The position numbers and the translations under genes were made by a program. Of a stretch of DNA of 64,000 bases, positions 52,571 through 62,259 are shown piece after piece. The notes under the pieces are model-generated. The model had not been told where the DNA came from. It saw nothing but the letters and a program-made list of their open reading frames with translations, and searched no databases. Numbering within the stretch: position 1 is the first letter of the stretch; every line of letters begins with the position of its first letter. The stretch comes from Ensifer sp. LC11 (GTDB lineage Bacteria > Pseudomonadota > Alphaproteobacteria > Rhizobiales > Rhizobiaceae): contig NZ_MBSO01000006.1 in assembly GCF_001695835.1 (NCBI RefSeq), positions 62,001-126,000 of the forward strand, in the 5' to 3' direction.

Positions 52571-53494
52571 CTATTCGCGAACGGTTTCGCGGGCGGGTGC
52601 CGGCCCGCGGCTTCGCTTGAGGCTCGGAAGAGCCAGCATGGCGAGAACGAACAGGCCGGTCGCAAGTTTCAGGTCCGGCGGTGGCATACCCGCCGCCAGG
52701 CAGAAGGAAACGAGCTGGTAGTAGACGATGGCGCCGACGAACGGCGCGGCGAGCTGGCGCAGCACGCTCTGCTTGCCGACGATCGCCTCGCCGATCATCA
52801 GTGCCGCAAGGCCGTTGATCAGGATACCAAGGCCCATGTTGACATCGGCAAACCCCTGCGACTGCACCATCAGCGCGCCGCCTGCCGCCGAAAATGCACC
52901 GGCAAGCCCGACACCGCCGATGGTCGCCAGCCAGACATTGATGCCTTGCGCTTCGGCCATGTCGGGGTTGGCGCCGACCGCACGCACTGCCGTACCCTTC
53001 TCCGTCCGGAAGAAATGATAGAGCAGGAAGAAGACGACGAGGGCGATCAGCCCGGCGACGACGATCTTGCTTGCCGGGAAGCCCGGCTGCAGCCCCGGCG
53101 CCCAGTCGAAGACTGTCGGGGCGCCGAAGACCGAGAGGTTCGACCGGCCCATGATGCGCAGGTTGATCGAATAGAGCATCGTCATCATCAGGATGCCGGC
53201 AAGAAGCGTGTGGATGCGGAACCTGAGATGAATGAAGGCCGTGCAGCAGCCGGCGATGAAGCCGGCGACGAGAGCGATGGCGATCGCGGAAAGCGGCGAC
53301 ATGCCGGCTGCCATCAGGACGCCGCAGACACAGCCGCCGAGCGGGAACGCGCCTTCGCTGGTCAGATCCGGAAAGCTCAGCATGCGGAACGGGATCATGA
53401 TCCCGAGCACGACGAAAGCGAGGATCAGGCTCTGCGCGAGCGTGACGGGAACGAGCGAGACGAAGCTCGCGATGGTGTTTTGAAGAATATCCAT
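52571..53494 (-). CDS. ABC importer permease, tryptophan/tyrosine-type (TrpY-like)
   Basis: 307-residue membrane protein with about eight to nine helices. Landmarks are MIPFRMLSFPDLTSEGAFPLGG and VRAVGANPDMAEAQGINVW, typical of the permease paired with TrpX-like binding proteins. It lies between the ATPase gene (5 bp gap) and kynU. Tryptophan or kynurenine are the likely cargo from context. Confidence 0.88.
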   Translation of the reverse strand: MDILQNTIASFVSLVPVTLAQSLILAFVVLGIMIPFRMLSFPDLTSEGAFPLGGCVCGVLMAAGMSPLSAIAIALVAGFIAGCCTAFIHLRFRIHTLLAGILMMTMLYSINLRIMGRSNLSVFGAPTVFDWAPGLQPGFPASKIVVAGLIALVVFFLLYHFFRTEKGTAVRAVGANPDMAEAQGINVWLATIGGVGLAGAFSAAGGALMVQSQGFADVNMGLGILINGLAALMIGEAIVGKQSVLRQLAAPFVGAIVYYQLVSFCLAAGMPPPDLKLATGLFVLAMLALPSLKRSRGPAPARETVRE

Positions 53495-53499
53495 GATCG

Positions 53500-54279
53500 T
53501 CAGCTCGCCAGGAACATGCGGTCGGTTTTGACGGAGAAATGGCCGATCAGATCAGGGACAGTCGTCTGGGCCTTGTCCTTGCCGTCGATTTCCAGGCGCA
53601 CGCGTCCGGCATCGAGCATGATGACCTTGTGGCCGAAATCCACCGCGTGCTGCATGTTGTGCGTCACCATCAGCGTCGTCAGCTTCAGGGCCTCGACCGC
53701 GCGGATCGTCGCCTGCATGACAATATCGGCGGTGCGCGGATCAAGCGCTGCGGTGTGCTCGTCGAGCAGCAACAGCTCCGGCGAACCGCCGACCGCCATG
53801 ATCAGCGACAGCGATTGCCGCTGGCCGCCTGACAGAAGCTCCACCCGCGTGTCGAGACGGTTTTCGAGGCCAAGCCCAAGCAGCGAAAGCCGGTCCTTGT
53901 AGGCGGAAAGCCGCGTCGCATTGAGCCCCCGGCGCAGGGTGCGCTTGTTGCTGCGCAGTTCGGCGAGCAACATGTTTTCCGCCACCGTCATGCTGGCGGC
54001 GGTACCGCGCATCGGGTCCTGGAAGACGCGCGCAAGCCGCGTGGCACGCTTGTGCACGGGCGTCGCCGTCACGTCGTCACCGTTGATGACGATCTGTCCG
54101 GTGTCGAGCACGAGTGCCCCGGAGATGGCGTTGAGCATGCTGCTCTTGCCGGCACCGTTCGAACCGATGACGACGCCGAATTCGCCTGTGGCGAGGCTGA
54201 GATCGAGGCCGTCGAGTGCGACCTTCTCGTCTGCCTGCCCCTTGTAGAAAACCTTGCGGGCCGATCTGATTTCCAGCAT
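53500..54279 (-). CDS. ABC importer ATPase, TrpZ-like
   Basis: 259-residue ATP-binding protein. Walker A is GSNGAGKSS, signature LSGGQRQSLSLIMA, Walker B LLLLDEHTAALDP, with MVTHNMQHAVDFGHK after it. Start is ATG 54279 with GGGGGAG upstream; the open frame extends 16 codons further but without homology. It partners the permease at 52571 and the binding protein at 54349. Confidence 0.92.
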   Translation of the reverse strand: MLEIRSARKVFYKGQADEKVALDGLDLSLATGEFGVVIGSNGAGKSSMLNAISGALVLDTGQIVINGDDVTATPVHKRATRLARVFQDPMRGTAASMTVAENMLLAELRSNKRTLRRGLNATRLSAYKDRLSLLGLGLENRLDTRVELLSGGQRQSLSLIMAVGGSPELLLLDEHTAALDPRTADIVMQATIRAVEALKLTTLMVTHNMQHAVDFGHKVIMLDAGRVRLEIDGKDKAQTTVPDLIGHFSVKTDRMFLAS

Positions 54280-54302
54280 TGGCTCCCCCTTCAACGTATG
54301 AA

Positions 54303-54327
54303 GTGACGGCGCTGCCGACGCCGTCAC
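54303..54327. terminator. Intercistronic hairpin after TrpX-like binding-protein gene
   Basis: GTGACGGCG (54303-54311) pairs exactly with CGCCGTCAC (54319-54327) around a 7-base loop, between the binding-protein stop and the ATPase start on the minus strand. It likely raises binding-protein expression over the membrane parts. Confidence 0.55.
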
Positions 54328-54348
54328 CTTTCGAAGATTGACTGGAGA

Positions 54349-55338
54349 TCAGTCGACGACGCAATTGCACTCGGTAGCGAGCGCTGCGGGCACTTCGATG
54401 CCGAAGGCGGCTGCCGCCTTCTTCGAGATCAGCGGTGCATGATCTTCATAGGCCGGGCGCGACGGCGCGATCGTTTTCGGGTCGGTACCTTTAAGGATCT
54501 GGGCGGCGATCCTGCCGGCATTCATGCCGACCTGCTCGTAGTTGACGGCAAAGCTTGCCGGCACCACGCCATCACGCACGGCACCGTCGTCGGAGTTCAC
54601 GATCGGGATCTGTGCCTGGCGTGCTGCCGCCGAAACGGCGCCGATGGCCGGCTGCAGCAGGTTGGATGCGGGCGTGTAGATCACGTCGGCCTTGCCGGCA
54701 AAGGAGGCGATGCGCTGCTGGATGTCGTTGACGTTGTCGACGCCGACCTCCACGACCTCGAGCCCAGCGGCAGGAGCCGCTTCCTTGATCTTGTCGAGCA
54801 GTGCCGCGTCGTTCGCCTCACCCGGATTATAAGGGACGCCAAAACGCTTCGCGCTCGGCAGCAGCTTGTGCGTGAAGGCCATCACGGCGGCCACGTCCTG
54901 AAGGTCCGTCGCGCCGGTCATGCCGTCGTCACCCGCCTCCCAGGACGGAACGAGCTTTGCGGCAACCGGATCGGTAACGGCCGAGAAGACGACCGGAATG
55001 CCAGAACCGGCTAGCGCTTTCTTGGCGATCTGCGAGACTGGCGTCGTGATGGTATAGACCAGCTTCGGCTGTTCGGCCTGCAGCTTGGCAATCATCTGCG
55101 GGACCAGCGAGGCGTCGAAATTGGTGTGGCTCTCGGTGTAGACCACATCGGTGCCTTCGACGAAGCCGTTTTCGGCCAGCGCCTTCTTGAAGCCGGCGAT
55201 CGACGCGTTCAACTGCGGATGTTCGCCGAAATTGGCGATGCCGATGCGGATCGGATCGGCGGCGGCCGTGCCTGCTCCCATGACGAGCGTACCCGCGACG
55301 ACCAATCCCGAAAGCCAAGTGCTCTTAAGCCTGCTCAT
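54349..55338 (-). CDS. ABC substrate-binding protein, TrpX-like family
   Basis: 329 residues. Signal peptide MSRLKSTWLSGLVVAGTLVM...TAAA is followed by the ABC_sub_bind fold (IGIANFGEHPQLNASIAGFK, VTDPVAAKLVPSWE, GKADVIYTPASNLL, VNYEQVGMNAGRIAAQIL). This family with its permease and ATPase is linked to tryptophan or tyrosine uptake in other bacteria. ATG 55338 has GGGAGGGA upstream. It is the first gene of the importer-kynU operon, reading from the divergent promoter at about 55393-55421. Confidence 0.88.
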   Translation of the reverse strand: MSRLKSTWLSGLVVAGTLVMGAGTAAADPIRIGIANFGEHPQLNASIAGFKKALAENGFVEGTDVVYTESHTNFDASLVPQMIAKLQAEQPKLVYTITTPVSQIAKKALAGSGIPVVFSAVTDPVAAKLVPSWEAGDDGMTGATDLQDVAAVMAFTHKLLPSAKRFGVPYNPGEANDAALLDKIKEAAPAAGLEVVEVGVDNVNDIQQRIASFAGKADVIYTPASNLLQPAIGAVSAAARQAQIPIVNSDDGAVRDGVVPASFAVNYEQVGMNAGRIAAQILKGTDPKTIAPSRPAYEDHAPLISKKAAAAFGIEVPAALATECNCVVD

Positions 55339-55392
55339 ACATCCCTCCCAGAATTTGACGAGCGTTACCGCCCTCCTCGGCGGTGTGCGCGG

Positions 55393-55467
55393 ATCATGGG
55401 GCCGGCCAGACGTCTTGTCAAACAATTATATATATTTTGATCTACACCGCCGAACTATATATATTTG
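55393..55467. promoter_or_regulatory. Divergent promoter with repeated TA-rich boxes (GntR / importer-kynU operon)
   Basis: On the minus strand TTGACA (55421-55416) and CATGAT (55398-55393) stand 17 bp apart, a good -35/-10 pair for the importer operon. Just upstream lies CAATTATATATATTTT (55423-55438), and a second close copy AACTATATATATTTG (55453-55467) follows 29 bp on, ahead of the GntR gene. Repeats placed on one face of the helix at a divergent promoter suggest binding sites for the GntR regulator. Confidence 0.55.
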
Positions 55468-55499
55468 TACCATCCCGACGTGGGCGGTAAGGGAACCTG

Positions 55500-56261
55500 A
55501 TGCAGGATCACCAACAGTCAACCAAAACCGAATCGGCCTACCGGTTGCTACGCCGCGATATTCTTGCGACGCGGCTGAAGCCCGGCGCGCCGATGAAGCT
55601 GAGCACGCTGCGCGAAAGCTATGGGATCGGCTGGACGCCTCTGCGTGAGGCGCTGTCCCGTCTGGAGGCGGAGGGCCTGGTCACGGCGATCAGCAATCGC
55701 GGCTTTGCCGTCGCCCCGGTTTCACGCGGGGAACTCGACGACCTCACCCGCGCACGCCTCGCCGTCGAAATGCCGTTGTTCCTCGAATCGATCGAGAACG
55801 GCGACAGCGCCTGGGAATCCGCCGTCGTCACGGCGCATTACCGGCTGTCGCGGTGCAAGGTTTCCGTCGAGCATTTCTCGGAAAACGAGATCGACGAGTG
55901 GGACGAGAAACATGCCGCTTTCCATGCCGCGCTGATCAGCGCCGCAAGGTCGAACTGGCTCGCGCGCTTTCAGGCGACGATTTCCGACCAGCTCCGCCGC
56001 CACCATCGTTTTTTGAGCCTGGCCCCGACGATGAGGGCTGCCGCCGGGATGAGCCAGGGCTACGAGGAAGCAGTCGCGGCTCTGCAGGACGCCATGGCGA
56101 TCGAGCATCACACCGAGCTGATGGAGGCGGCACTCGATCGAAACATCGAGCGTGCCCGAGCACTGATGGCCGACCACATCGGCTTTACCGTCAATGTCTA
56201 TGTCCAATCGGAAGACGGCGGCCGCGCCTTGCCTTCGGCGCCCGGGCTTGCGTCCAAATGA
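55500..56261 (+). CDS. GntR-family transcriptional regulator (FCD subfamily)
   Basis: 253 residues. The winged helix-turn-helix covers SAYRLLRRDILATRLKPG...STLRESYGIGWTPLREALSRLEAEGLV, and the all-helical FCD effector domain has HAAFHAALISAARSNWLARF and AIEHHTELMEAALDR. It is divergent from the TrpX-like importer and kynU operon and probably controls it in answer to an acidic ligand such as kynurenine or anthranilate. The ligand is inference. Confidence 0.92.
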   Translation: MQDHQQSTKTESAYRLLRRDILATRLKPGAPMKLSTLRESYGIGWTPLREALSRLEAEGLVTAISNRGFAVAPVSRGELDDLTRARLAVEMPLFLESIENGDSAWESAVVTAHYRLSRCKVSVEHFSENEIDEWDEKHAAFHAALISAARSNWLARFQATISDQLRRHHRFLSLAPTMRAAAGMSQGYEEAVAALQDAMAIEHHTELMEAALDRNIERARALMADHIGFTVNVYVQSEDGGRALPSAPGLASK

Positions 56262-56359
56262 CAGCCCGTGACAGCCTGTCCAAGACCTGCGAAGCTCTTT
56301 AAAAGCAAACAGGCAAGAGCCTGCCGATTTGTGGCGCAGGGTTAGAAGCGGGCGTTTGG

Positions 56360-56884
56360 ATGATGGGTGAAGGCAAATTCGACATCTCGCCGGAATGGGT
56401 GGATGGCGAGACCAAGGCGCTTGAAGCTCCAGGTGATCACCGTGCCGAGCTCCGGCTCTGGCTGCGCCTGTTGACCTGTTCAACGCTGGTTGAAAGCGAA
56501 GTCCGCCGGCGCCTGCGGGAAGAATTCGATTCGACACTGCCGCGTTTCGACCTGATGGCCCAGCTCGAGCGCGCGCCTGACGGCATGGTGCTCGGCGAAG
56601 TCTCGAAGCGCATGATGGTCTCACCCGGCAACATAACGGTTCTGGTGGAGCGGCTGACCGAGAGCGGCCATATCAGCCGCACGACGCTTCCAACGGATCG
56701 GCGCGTGCAGATCGTCGCACTGACCCCCTTCGGTCGCGCCGAATTCGAGAAGATGGCGGCACGGCATGCCGACTGGATCTCCGACCTGTTTGCCGGTCTT
56801 TCGGCGAAGGAGGGCGGCGTGCTGATGGATGAGCTGGCCAAGCTCAAGCGCTCGGTCATCGCTTCGCTTGCGGGAAACACCTGA
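56360..56884 (+). CDS. MarR-family transcriptional regulator
   Basis: 174 residues with the MarR winged helix. The recognition region is LGEVSKRMMVSPGNITVLVERLTESGHISR, with TDRRVQIVALTPFGRAEFEKM as the wing. It is followed 220 bp later by the 2-aminobenzoyl-CoA monooxygenase operon. MarR proteins next to CoA-type aromatic operons often sense the aryl-CoA. A near-palindrome at 56989 is a likely operator. Confidence 0.9.
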   Translation: MMGEGKFDISPEWVDGETKALEAPGDHRAELRLWLRLLTCSTLVESEVRRRLREEFDSTLPRFDLMAQLERAPDGMVLGEVSKRMMVSPGNITVLVERLTESGHISRTTLPTDRRVQIVALTPFGRAEFEKMAARHADWISDLFAGLSAKEGGVLMDELAKLKRSVIASLAGNT

Positions 56885-56988
56885 GGCGCAACGCGCCGCG
56901 CCCTCTACATTTCGTCACGCTTTGAGAAACGGCGCGCCGTCGCCGGGCCGGGCCAGCACGCGCCTGACGTAGCCGATCTCCTCAAAAC

Positions 56989-57006
56989 AATTTTAAGCTT
57001 GAAATT
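56989..57006. promoter_or_regulatory. Near-perfect 18-bp palindrome, candidate MarR operator
   Basis: AATTTTAAGCTTGAAATT is symmetric at eight of nine base pairs around AAGCTT. It stands about 100 bp before the monooxygenase start, and a related sequence is found at 42896-42917 before the ligase. Shape and size suit a MarR dimer. Confidence 0.6.
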
Positions 57007-57104
57007 TCTTCCGAACGAGTCCACCCTGCCTCCAGCAGTTCGGGATGGCGACCAACGCGATCTCGACGGCGACATGCGCAGCCGGAGCTCGGGAGGAGAA
57101 CGAC

Positions 57105-59426
57105 ATGCGGATCGTCTGTATCGGTGGCGGGCCGGCCGGCCTCTATTTTGCGCTGCTGATGAAGCGCCAGCACCCGGAACATCAGGTCACCGTCGTCGAG
57201 CGGAACCGCGCCTTCGACACCTTCGGCTGGGGCGTCGTCTTCTCGGACGCGACGATGCAATCGATGCGGCAGTGGGATCCGGAGACGGCCGAAGCGATCG
57301 AGATCTCCTTCAACCACTGGGATGATATCGAGCTGGTGTTCAAGGGTCGCAAGATCCGCACGACCGGCCACGGTTTCGTCGGCATCGGCCGCAAGAAGAT
57401 GCTCAACATTCTGCAGGATCGCTGCCTCGAACTCGGCGTCGAACTCCTGTTCGAGCAGGACGTCGAAAGCGACGAGCAGTTCGCCGACGCAGACCTGATC
57501 ATCGCCTCCGATGGCGTTAACTCCAGGATCCGCAGCAAGTACGCGGACGTCTTCCGGCCGGACATGGTCATCCGGCCGAACCGCTATGTCTGGCTCGGCA
57601 CGGATAAACGCTTCGACGCCTTCACCTTCGACTTCCAGCGCACCGAACATGGCTGGTTCCAGGCGCATATCTACCGCTTCGATGACAACACCTCGACCTT
57701 TATCGTCGAAACGACCGACGACGTCTTTAAGGCCCATGGCCTCGACCAGATGGACCAGGAGCAGTCGATCGCGTTCTGCGAGAAGCTCTTTGCCGGAACG
57801 CTCGACGGCCACAGGTTGATGACCAATGCGCGGCACTTACGCGGCTCAGCCTGGCTGAATTTCGGCCGGCTGATCTGCGAAAAATGGAGCCATTTCAACG
57901 GCCGCAGCCACGTCGTGCTGATGGGCGACAGCGCCCACACCGCCCATTTCGCCATCGGCTCGGGCACTAAGCTCGCGATCGACGACGCGATCGAGCTCAC
58001 CCGCCAGTTCGACATTCTCGGCCACGACAGGGCCAACATCCCCGCAGTGCTCAGCGCCTATGAAGAGGTGCGCCGGGTCGATGTCGCCCGCATCCAGAAT
58101 GCCGCGCGCAACGCCATGGAATGGTTCGAAGTGGTCGGGACACGCTATGCCGATACGCTTGAGCCGGAGCAGTTCATGTATTCGATGCTGACCCGCTCGC
58201 AGCGCATCAGCCACGAAAACCTTCGGCTGCGCGACAAGGATTGGCTGGAAGGCTTCGAGCGCTGGTTCGCCGAACGCGCCGGCGTCGAGCCGGCGGCAAA
58301 CGGCGCGGTCCCGCCGCCAATGTTCACGCCGTTCAAGCTGCGCGGCCTGACGCTGAAGAACCGGATCGTCGTTTCGCCGATGGCGATGTATTCGGCGACC
58401 GACGGCGTGCCGAACGATTTCCACCTGGTGCATCTTGGCGCACGCGCCATGGGCGGCGCCGCTCTGGTTTTCCCGGAAATGACCTGTGTATCGGCCGATG
58501 CCCGCATCACGCCCGGTTGCCTGGGGCTCTGGAACGACGAGCAGGCGTTGGCTTTCAAGCGCATCGTCGATTTCGTGCACCACCAGACGCCGGCCAAGAT
58601 CGGCATTCAGCTCGGCCACGCCGGGCGCAAGGGTGCGACCAGGGTGCCGTGGGAGGGGATCGACCAGCCCTTGGACGAAGGCGCTTGGCCGCTTATCTCC
58701 GCCTCGGCCCTGCCCTATCTCAAGCATTCGGACACGCCGCGCGAAATGACCCTGGCCGACATGGACCGCGTCGTCGCCGACTTCGTGCATGCCACGGAGC
58801 AGGCCCGCGACCTCGGCTTCGACATTCTCGAACTGCACGTGGCGCATGGCTACCTTCTGTCGAGTTTCCTGTCGCCGCTCACCAACCGGCGCACCGACGA
58901 CTATGGCGGCAACCATGCGGCCCGCGCCCGCTTCCCGCTCGAGGTGTTCCATGCGGTTCGCAACGTCTGGCCCGAAGACAGGCCGATGTCCGTGCGCCTC
59001 TCGACGCATGACTGGCATGAGGGCGGCAACACGCCCGAGGATGCCGCGATCTTCGCCCGCCTGTTCAAGGAGGCCGGCGCCGACATGATCGACTGCTCGT
59101 CGGGCCAGGTGGTGAAGGAAGAAAAGCCGGTCTACGGCCGCCTGTTCCAGACGCCATTTTCCGACAAGATCCGCAACGAGATCCAGGTTGCGACCATCGC
59201 CGTCGGGGCGATTTCCGAAGCCGACCACGCCAATTCCATCATCGCCGCCGGTCGCGCCGATCTTTGCGCCATTGCCCGCCCGCATCTGGCCGACCCATCC
59301 TTCGTCATGCATGAGGCGGCAAAGATCGGTTATGACGACCAGCCCTGGCCGAAACAGTACCACTCCGCCCGCGCGCAGTATGTGAACAACCTGGCGCGCG
59401 CCGCAACGACGGCGGGCAAGCCATGA
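57105..59426 (+). CDS. 2-aminobenzoyl-CoA monooxygenase/reductase (fused flavoenzyme)
   Basis: 773-residue two-domain enzyme. The N-terminal half is a class A FAD monooxygenase ([39 protein letters not shown]). The C-terminal half is an old-yellow-enzyme FMN reductase ([48 protein letters not shown]). This fusion is known from 2-aminobenzoyl-CoA monooxygenase/reductase, which hydroxylates and then reduces the ring to a non-aromatic 2-amino-5-oxo-cyclohexene carboxyl-CoA. Salicylyl-CoA 5-hydroxylase has a related N-half. ATG 57105 with GGGAGGAG upstream is the start, not the frame opening at 57045. Confidence 0.93.
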   Translation: MRIVCIGGGPAGLYFALLMKRQHPEHQVTVVERNRAFDTFGWGVVFSDATMQSMRQWDPETAEAIEISFNHWDDIELVFKGRKIRTTGHGFVGIGRKKMLNILQDRCLELGVELLFEQDVESDEQFADADLIIASDGVNSRIRSKYADVFRPDMVIRPNRYVWLGTDKRFDAFTFDFQRTEHGWFQAHIYRFDDNTSTFIVETTDDVFKAHGLDQMDQEQSIAFCEKLFAGTLDGHRLMTNARHLRGSAWLNFGRLICEKWSHFNGRSHVVLMGDSAHTAHFAIGSGTKLAIDDAIELTRQFDILGHDRANIPAVLSAYEEVRRVDVARIQNAARNAMEWFEVVGTRYADTLEPEQFMYSMLTRSQRISHENLRLRDKDWLEGFERWFAERAGVEPAANGAVPPPMFTPFKLRGLTLKNRIVVSPMAMYSATDGVPNDFHLVHLGARAMGGAALVFPEMTCVSADARITPGCLGLWNDEQALAFKRIVDFVHHQTPAKIGIQLGHAGRKGATRVPWEGIDQPLDEGAWPLISASALPYLKHSDTPREMTLADMDRVVADFVHATEQARDLGFDILELHVAHGYLLSSFLSPLTNRRTDDYGGNHAARARFPLEVFHAVRNVWPEDRPMSVRLSTHDWHEGGNTPEDAAIFARLFKEAGADMIDCSSGQVVKEEKPVYGRLFQTPFSDKIRNEIQVATIAVGAISEADHANSIIAAGRADLCAIARPHLADPSFVMHEAAKIGYDDQPWPKQYHSARAQYVNNLARAATTAGKP

Positions 59427-60199
59427 GCAAGAGACACGCTCTCGTCACGGGCGCGGGAAGCGGGATCGGCAGGGCGATCGCGCTTGCACTTGCCGCCGAC
59501 GGGCATGTCGTCAGCCTTGCCGGGCGCCGCGCGGCACCCCTCGAAGCCGTGCGAGAGCAAATCCGCGTGTCGGGGGGCGAAGCCTACGTCCATCACGGAT
59601 TTGACGTCACCGACCCTGCATCTGTCGACCGCGGCATCACGGCCGCGATCGCCAGCGCCGGCGACATCGCCGTTCTCGTCAACTGCGCCGGCGAGGCGCC
59701 CTCGGCGCCATTCGAGAAAACCGATCTTGCACTCTGGCAGCGCGTGCTCACCATCAATCTGACGGGCGTCTTTCTCGTGACTCAGGCAGCCCTTGCCTCG
59801 GTGCGTCGGGCCGGAAACGGGCGGATCGTCAATGTCGCGAGCACGGCAGGCCTCACCGGCTACGCCTATGTTTCGGCCTATTGCGCCTCGAAACACGGCG
59901 TCATCGGCCTGACGCGGGCGCTGGCGCTCGAGCTCGCGCGCACCGACGTGACCGTCAACGCCGTCTGCCCCGGCTTCACCGACACGCCGCTGATCGACGG
60001 CGCACTCGATACGATCAGCGAGAAGACCGGTCGTCCGCGCGAGGAGGCGCGCGCCAGCCTCGCACGCTCCAATCCGCAAGGGCGCCTGGTGACGCCGGAT
60101 GAGGTCGCCGACACCGTCTCGTGGCTCGTATCGGAGAAGGCAAGCGCGATTACCGGCCAGGCGATCGCCGTTGCCGGCGGCGAAGTTCTCGGAGGATAG
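59423..60199 (+). CDS. Short-chain dehydrogenase/reductase
   Basis: 258-residue classical SDR. The cofactor motif is [19 protein letters not shown] is kept, and the catalytic Tyr-Lys is in SAYCASKHG. The closest role is a hydroxyacyl-CoA dehydrogenase working on the ring or ring-opened CoA ester. It overlaps the monooxygenase stop by 4 bp and is followed two bases later by the crotonase. Confidence 0.9.
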   Translation: MSKRHALVTGAGSGIGRAIALALAADGHVVSLAGRRAAPLEAVREQIRVSGGEAYVHHGFDVTDPASVDRGITAAIASAGDIAVLVNCAGEAPSAPFEKTDLALWQRVLTINLTGVFLVTQAALASVRRAGNGRIVNVASTAGLTGYAYVSAYCASKHGVIGLTRALALELARTDVTVNAVCPGFTDTPLIDGALDTISEKTGRPREEARASLARSNPQGRLVTPDEVADTVSWLVSEKASAITGQAIAVAGGEVLGG

Positions 60200-60201
60200 A
60201 G

Positions 60202-61044
60202 ATGACAAACCCGATGCAGGCCAAGAAGCGCCCCTTTAGGGATCACAAGGCGAAGCACTTCCTGTTCGAGACCGACGCCGACGGCCGGGTCGCGACGATC
60301 ACGCTCAACCGTCCGGAAAAGAAGAATCCGCTGACCTTCGAGAGCTACGAGGAACTTGTCGACCTCTTCCGATCGCTCGGTCGCGCCAGCGATGTGCGCG
60401 CCGTGGTGCTGACCGGCGCCAATGACAACTTCTCCTCCGGCGGCGACGTCTTCGAGATCATCGAGCCGCTCACGCGCATGGCGATGCCTGATCTACTCGA
60501 TTTCACCCGCATGACCGGCGATCTGGTGCGCCAGATCCGTGCCTGCCCGCAGCCCGTCATATCAGCCGTCGACGGCATCTGCGCCGGCGCCGGGGCAATC
60601 CTGGCTATGGCCTCGGATTTCCGTGTGGCGACGCCGGAAGCAACGACCGCATTTCTTTTCACCCGCGTCGGGCTGGCGGGTGCCGACATGGGCGCCTGCG
60701 GTATCCTTCCCCGCATCATCGGCCAGGGCCGCGCCGCCGAACTGCTCTTCACCGGCCGGGTCATGACGGCGACGGAAGGCCATGCCTGGGGCTTCTACAA
60801 CGCCCTGCACGAACGTCCATCGCTGCTTGCCGAGTCGCAAAAGTTCGCACGCGCGATTGCCGACGGTCCCTGGTTTGCCCATGCGATGACCAAGAAGATG
60901 CTCGACCAGGAATGGGCGATGGGCATCGACCAGTTGATCGAGTCCGAGGCCCAGGCACAGGCCATCTGCATGGCGACCGGCGACTTCCGACGCGCCTTCG
61001 AGGCCTTTGCCGCCAAGGCAAAGCCGGAATTCAAGGGAAACTGA
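60202..61044 (+). CDS. Enoyl-CoA hydratase/isomerase (crotonase family)
   Basis: 280-residue crotonase-fold protein. Oxyanion-hole segments are [11 protein letters not shown] and [20 protein letters not shown], with [20 protein letters not shown] in the second active-site region. It could hydrate the ring double bond or cleave the ring as a hydrolase, as related enzymes do in benzoyl-CoA and cyclohexanecarboxyl-CoA pathways. GGAGG precedes ATG 60202. Confidence 0.9.
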   Translation: MTNPMQAKKRPFRDHKAKHFLFETDADGRVATITLNRPEKKNPLTFESYEELVDLFRSLGRASDVRAVVLTGANDNFSSGGDVFEIIEPLTRMAMPDLLDFTRMTGDLVRQIRACPQPVISAVDGICAGAGAILAMASDFRVATPEATTAFLFTRVGLAGADMGACGILPRIIGQGRAAELLFTGRVMTATEGHAWGFYNALHERPSLLAESQKFARAIADGPWFAHAMTKKMLDQEWAMGIDQLIESEAQAQAICMATGDFRRAFEAFAAKAKPEFKGN

Positions 61045-61046
61045 CG

Positions 61047-62243
61047 ATGGGCTCCCATGACGTGGCTTTGCGCCCACCGACCCGTGACCATCTCGATTGG
61101 CCCTTCTACGAGGACAGACACCGCGCGCTTGCCGCCGAACTGGATGGCTTCGTTGCCGGCGGTGGGTTGAGCGAAGTCGACCACCGCGATGTCGACGCTG
61201 CCTGCCGGCATCTGGTCAAGGCCCTCGGTGAAGCCGGCGTGCTTCGCCATTGCGTGCCGAAAACCTTCGGTGGCGCGAGTGACGAGATCGACAGCCGGAC
61301 GCTCTGCCTCGTGCGCGAAACGCTTGCCTACAGCGACGGGCTTGCCGACTTTGCCTTCGCCATGCAGGGGCTTGGCACCGGCGCGATCAGCCTTTCCGGC
61401 TCCGATGCGCTGAAGCGGCAGGTCCTGCCAAAGGTGGCGAGCGGCGAATGGATTTCCGCCTTCGCGCTGTCCGAACCCGACGCGGGCTCTGACGTCGCGG
61501 CGATGGCCTGCGCGGCCCGACGTGATGGCGACGACGTCGTGCTCGATGGCGAGAAGACCTGGATCTCCAACGGCGGTATCGCGGACGTCTACACCGTTTT
61601 TGCCCGCACCGGCGAAGCGCCGGGCACGCGCGGTATCTCCGCCTTCGTCGTCTTTGCCGACACGCCGGGCTTCACGATCGCCGAGCGCATCGAGACGATC
61701 GCGCCGCATCCGCTTGCCCGGCTTGCCTTCGACAATTGCCGCATCCCGGCGTCGCAGCTTCTTGGGTCCCCCGGCGAAGGCTTCAAGATCGCCATGCGCA
61801 CGCTCGACATCTTCCGCCCCTCGGTGGCTGCCGCCGCGATCGGCTTTGCCCGCCGAGCGCTCGACGAGGCGGTGGCGCACGCGAAGAGCCGCAAGATGTT
61901 CGGCGCGACGCTTGCCGATCTGCCGACCGCACAAAGCACACTCGGCGAGATGGCGACCGCAATCGATGCCGCGGCACTTCTGACCTGCCGCACGGCGTGG
62001 CAACGCGACGTCCAGAAGCGGCCGACGACACGGGAAGCGGCAATGGCCAAGATGACGGCGACCGAGAATGCGCAATGGGTGATCGACCAGGCGCTGCAGC
62101 TCTTCGGCGGCCGCGGCGTGCGCGTCGGCGAGATCACCGAGCGGCTCTACCGCGAGATCCGGGCGCTGCGCATCTATGAGGGTGCGACCGAGGTTCAAAA
62201 GCTCATCATCGGCCGGGAGCTGATGAAGGGCACGGACAAGTAA
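61047..62243 (+). CDS. Acyl-CoA dehydrogenase
   Basis: 398-residue FAD flavoenzyme. [15 protein letters not shown] and [16 protein letters not shown] mark the FAD/substrate middle domain. The C-terminal catalytic Glu is in [19 protein letters not shown]. It probably oxidises a CoA ester made downstream of the monooxygenase/reductase. It begins three bases after the crotonase stop. Confidence 0.92.
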   Translation: MGSHDVALRPPTRDHLDWPFYEDRHRALAAELDGFVAGGGLSEVDHRDVDAACRHLVKALGEAGVLRHCVPKTFGGASDEIDSRTLCLVRETLAYSDGLADFAFAMQGLGTGAISLSGSDALKRQVLPKVASGEWISAFALSEPDAGSDVAAMACAARRDGDDVVLDGEKTWISNGGIADVYTVFARTGEAPGTRGISAFVVFADTPGFTIAERIETIAPHPLARLAFDNCRIPASQLLGSPGEGFKIAMRTLDIFRPSVAAAAIGFARRALDEAVAHAKSRKMFGATLADLPTAQSTLGEMATAIDAAALLTCRTAWQRDVQKRPTTREAAMAKMTATENAQWVIDQALQLFGGRGVRVGEITERLYREIRALRIYEGATEVQKLIIGRELMKGTDK

Positions 62244-62259
62244 CGAGAGGGTGTCGAAC

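Noticed and set aside
51116-53902. 928-codon plus-strand frame opposite kynU and the importer genes
   Set aside because: Its translation is Arg/Asp/Gln-rich without domains and mirrors the high-GC minus-strand genes, which carry clear catalytic motifs.
57846-59363. 505-codon minus-strand frame opposite the monooxygenase/reductase
   Set aside because: Shadow frame of a high-GC gene; no recognisable domain.
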